Source: Gammaproteobacteria bacterium
Lineage (GTDB): Bacteria > Pseudomonadota > Gammaproteobacteria > DSM-19610
Assembly (NCBI GenBank): GCA_030618475.1
Contig: JAUXDG010000181.1
Location: 1-5,989 of the forward strand
DNA: 5,989 bases
Direction of reading: 5' to 3'
Position numbers and translations under genes: made by a program. Shown here one piece after another: positions 5,894 through 5,989 of the stretch. Every line of letters begins with the position of its first letter. Positions within the stretch are counted from its first letter, which is position 1. The notes under the pieces were generated by a model. That model had not been told where the DNA came from, searched no databases, and saw only the letters and a program-made list of their open reading frames with translations.

Positions 5894-5989
5894 TCACTTG
5901 TCACTGCACCCGTTTTTTTTATTTTTCCGCCTGGTAGCTGCGCTGGCCCGGGCCTGCAGCGGGTCATCGGGCCAATGGTGCTTGGGATA
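5894..5989 (-). CDS. hrpB: C-terminal end of ATP-dependent helicase HrpB
   Basis: Only the last 31 codons and the TGA stop (5894-5896) are in the window. The translation begins YPKHHWPDDPLQARASAATR and ends in a Lys/Asn-rich tail. HrpB proteins end in a highly characteristic RYPKH.WPDDP motif followed by a short basic tail, so the family call rests on that motif alone. HrpB is a DEAH-box-type ATP-dependent helicase. The AAAAAATAAAAA-type run in this tail (T-rich on the plus strand, 5913-5926) is coding. The gene continues beyond the right edge and points towards the small membrane-protein gene. Confidence 0.82.
   Translation of the reverse strand, partial: YPKHHWPDDPLQARASAATRRKNKKNGCSDK

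Noticed and set aside
5911..5926. T-rich run on the plus strand as an intrinsic terminator
   Set aside because: It encodes the Lys/Asn-rich tail of HrpB on the minus strand, has no strong hairpin directly before it, and no plus-strand gene ends nearby.
1..5989. CRISPR arrays, tRNA or rRNA genes, complete insertion sequences
   Set aside because: No regularly spaced repeats, no tRNA-like or rRNA-like sequence and no transposase frame were seen on either strand.

Overview
The window looks like chromosomal DNA of a gammaproteobacterium. GC content is moderately high, there is a recognisable HrpB helicase C-terminus, strong AGGAG-type ribosome binding sites, and an OmpR-type two-component pair next to a PspA-family gene. 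I cannot assign a genus from the sequence.

Layout. Positions 1-2064 (minus strand) hold most of a membrane sensor histidine kinase whose C-terminal end lies outside the window. It follows an OmpR/PhoB-family response regulator (2069-2770, minus) with a 4-base gap, so the two form one operon. A 152-base divergent intergenic region (2771-2922) carries an exact 8-bp direct repeat with an 11-bp period (typical of OmpR/PhoB-family operators), a perfect 8-bp-arm inverted repeat and a possible sigma-70 promoter. On the plus strand follow a short PspA/IM30-family protein (2923-3459), a six-helix membrane protein overlapping it by an ATGA (3456-4028), a 157-base palindromic element (4032-4188), and an exported von Willebrand factor A (VWA) protein with a MIDAS motif (4215-5420). 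A perfect 10-bp hairpin with a GCAA loop lies just after the VWA stop. The right end is read on the minus strand: the tail of hrpB (5894-5989), a 72-residue membrane protein (5613-5831), and a decayed fragment of a SixA-like histidine phosphatase (about 5449-5629).

How the parts may work together (inference). The kinase has a very large extracytoplasmic region and the regulator is divergent from, and probably controls, a PspA-like / membrane protein / secreted VWA operon. This suggests a self-contained cell-envelope stress module: periplasmic sensing, regulator binding at the 11-bp repeats, then production of a membrane-surface coat protein, its membrane partner and a periplasmic metal-binding VWA protein. 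The long palindrome between the second and third genes could set different expression levels for the VWA gene. The PspA, VWA and two-component families are each well known; this five-gene arrangement and the palindromic element are the parts most worth following up.
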